DNA from: Bacteroidota bacterium
GTDB lineage: Bacteria > Bacteroidota > Ignavibacteria > SZUA-365 > JAADGX01
DNA length: 15,033 nucleotides
Reading direction: 5' to 3'
NCBI GenBank assembly: GCA_024276335.1
Contig: JAJRXL010000241.1
Span: 1 to 15,033 of the forward strand
Shown here one piece after another: positions 14,630 through 15,033 of the stretch. Numbering within the stretch: the first letter of the stretch is position 1; every line of letters starts with the position of its first letter. Under the pieces are notes generated by a model, which had not been told where the DNA came from, ran no database searches, and was given only the letters and a program-made list of their open reading frames with translations. The position numbers were made by a program, and so were the translations under genes.

Positions 14630-15033
14630 ATGGCACGACGCGTTCATATCTTCATTCTTGCCCTGGTCTTCCAGACCGGTACTTCGCTGGTCGCACAAAT
14701 CGACCTGCGCACCGGGACGCCCGATCTTTCGCAATTTCCTGAGGTCCACATTCCCATCACGATCTATTGCGACTACGCTTTCCAGGAACATCTTGCACCG
14801 TCCCAATTCATCGTCCTGGAAAACGGTCTTGTCCAGTCACCGGTCAGCATTACCTGTCCGCCACCCATGCCACGTCCGCCCATGGCGCTGTCCATGATCG
14901 GGGACCGCAGGCAGGAGATGCCCGCGTTCGCCGTAACCAAGATGAAAGCGGTCTATAAGGCCTTCGTGGGGAATTTCCGCGCGTGGCAGAGCGGCACCGA
15001 CGTGGGCAACGTGGTCGGAGACCCGGACGTCCT
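14630..15033 (+). CDS. Secreted VWFA-related-like protein, N-terminal part
   Basis: The frame is open from ATG 14630 to the window end (134 residues so far), so the gene is truncated by the edge. Residues 1-22 look like a signal peptide (MARRVHIFILALVFQTGTSL, cleavage near VAQ). Residues 35-77 resemble the short beta domain in front of VWFA-related domains, with PITIYCDYA and SQFIVLENGLVQSPVSI (compare the usual F-x-V-x-E/D-N/D-G-x-x-Q). The next part, PPMALSMIGDRRQEMP then a helix KMKAVYKAFVGNF, sits where such proteins carry the metal-binding DxSxS of the VWA domain, but that motif is not there. The frame is intact, so this is not an obvious frameshift. No strong ribosome site is seen; an in-frame TTG at 14594 is an alternative start. 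Function unknown. Confidence 0.68.
   Translation, partial: MARRVHIFILALVFQTGTSLVAQIDLRTGTPDLSQFPEVHIPITIYCDYAFQEHLAPSQFIVLENGLVQSPVSITCPPPMPRPPMALSMIGDRRQEMPAFAVTKMKAVYKAFVGNFRAWQSGTDVGNVVGDPDV

Noticed and set aside
1..15033. Mobile element, prophage or defence island
   Set aside because: No transposase, integrase, inverted terminal repeats, tRNA-linked att sites or defence-type proteins were found; all genes fit an ordinary envelope-related chromosomal context.

Overview
The window looks like a chromosomal segment from a member of the FCB group (Bacteroidota/Chlorobiota side, perhaps an Ignavibacteria- or Kapabacteria-like lineage). Four things point there. Two large secreted beta-propeller proteins end in YPNPF-type C-terminal domains typical of type IX secretion (T9SS) cargo. 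Two outer-membrane proteins belong to the PorV/PorQ-like family. The lipoprotein signal peptide is followed by C-S-S-D-D. One promoter matches the Bacteroidota TTG / TAnnTTTG pattern. I see no tRNA, rRNA, CRISPR array, transposase or phage gene. The lineage assignment is inference.

Layout. 1-615 (+): 3' part of waaA (Kdo transferase). 639-1409 (-): mazG, convergent with waaA. 1500-4127 (-): large BNR/Asp-box propeller protein with a T9SS sorting domain, followed by a clear hairpin terminator. 4402-6671 (+): tight three-gene operon amrA-amrB-DUF2520 Rossmann protein, each junction overlapping by 8 nt. 13491-6720 (-): an M50 site-2 protease, then (after its own promoter) a lipoprotein, a second T9SS-type propeller protein, two PorV/PorQ-like outer-membrane proteins and a GT4 glycosyltransferase. 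13577-14550 (+): a split Alg14/Alg13-like (PssD/PssE) glycosyltransferase pair. 14630-end (+): 5' part of a secreted protein resembling VWFA-related proteins but without a recognisable MIDAS motif.

Most genes serve the cell envelope: LPS core (waaA), polysaccharide or glycolipid assembly (GT4, pssD/E), membrane proteolysis (M50), and secreted or surface proteins. The lipoprotein-cargo-PorV-PorV run is the most system-like part. Its second PorV-like gene carries an in-frame TAG after codon 65, exactly in the conserved GT-x-L-x-x-NPA segment, with the family sequence continuing in the same frame on both sides. It is therefore either a very recent pseudogene, a sequencing or assembly error, or a readthrough site. 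This is the strongest single anomaly in the window.
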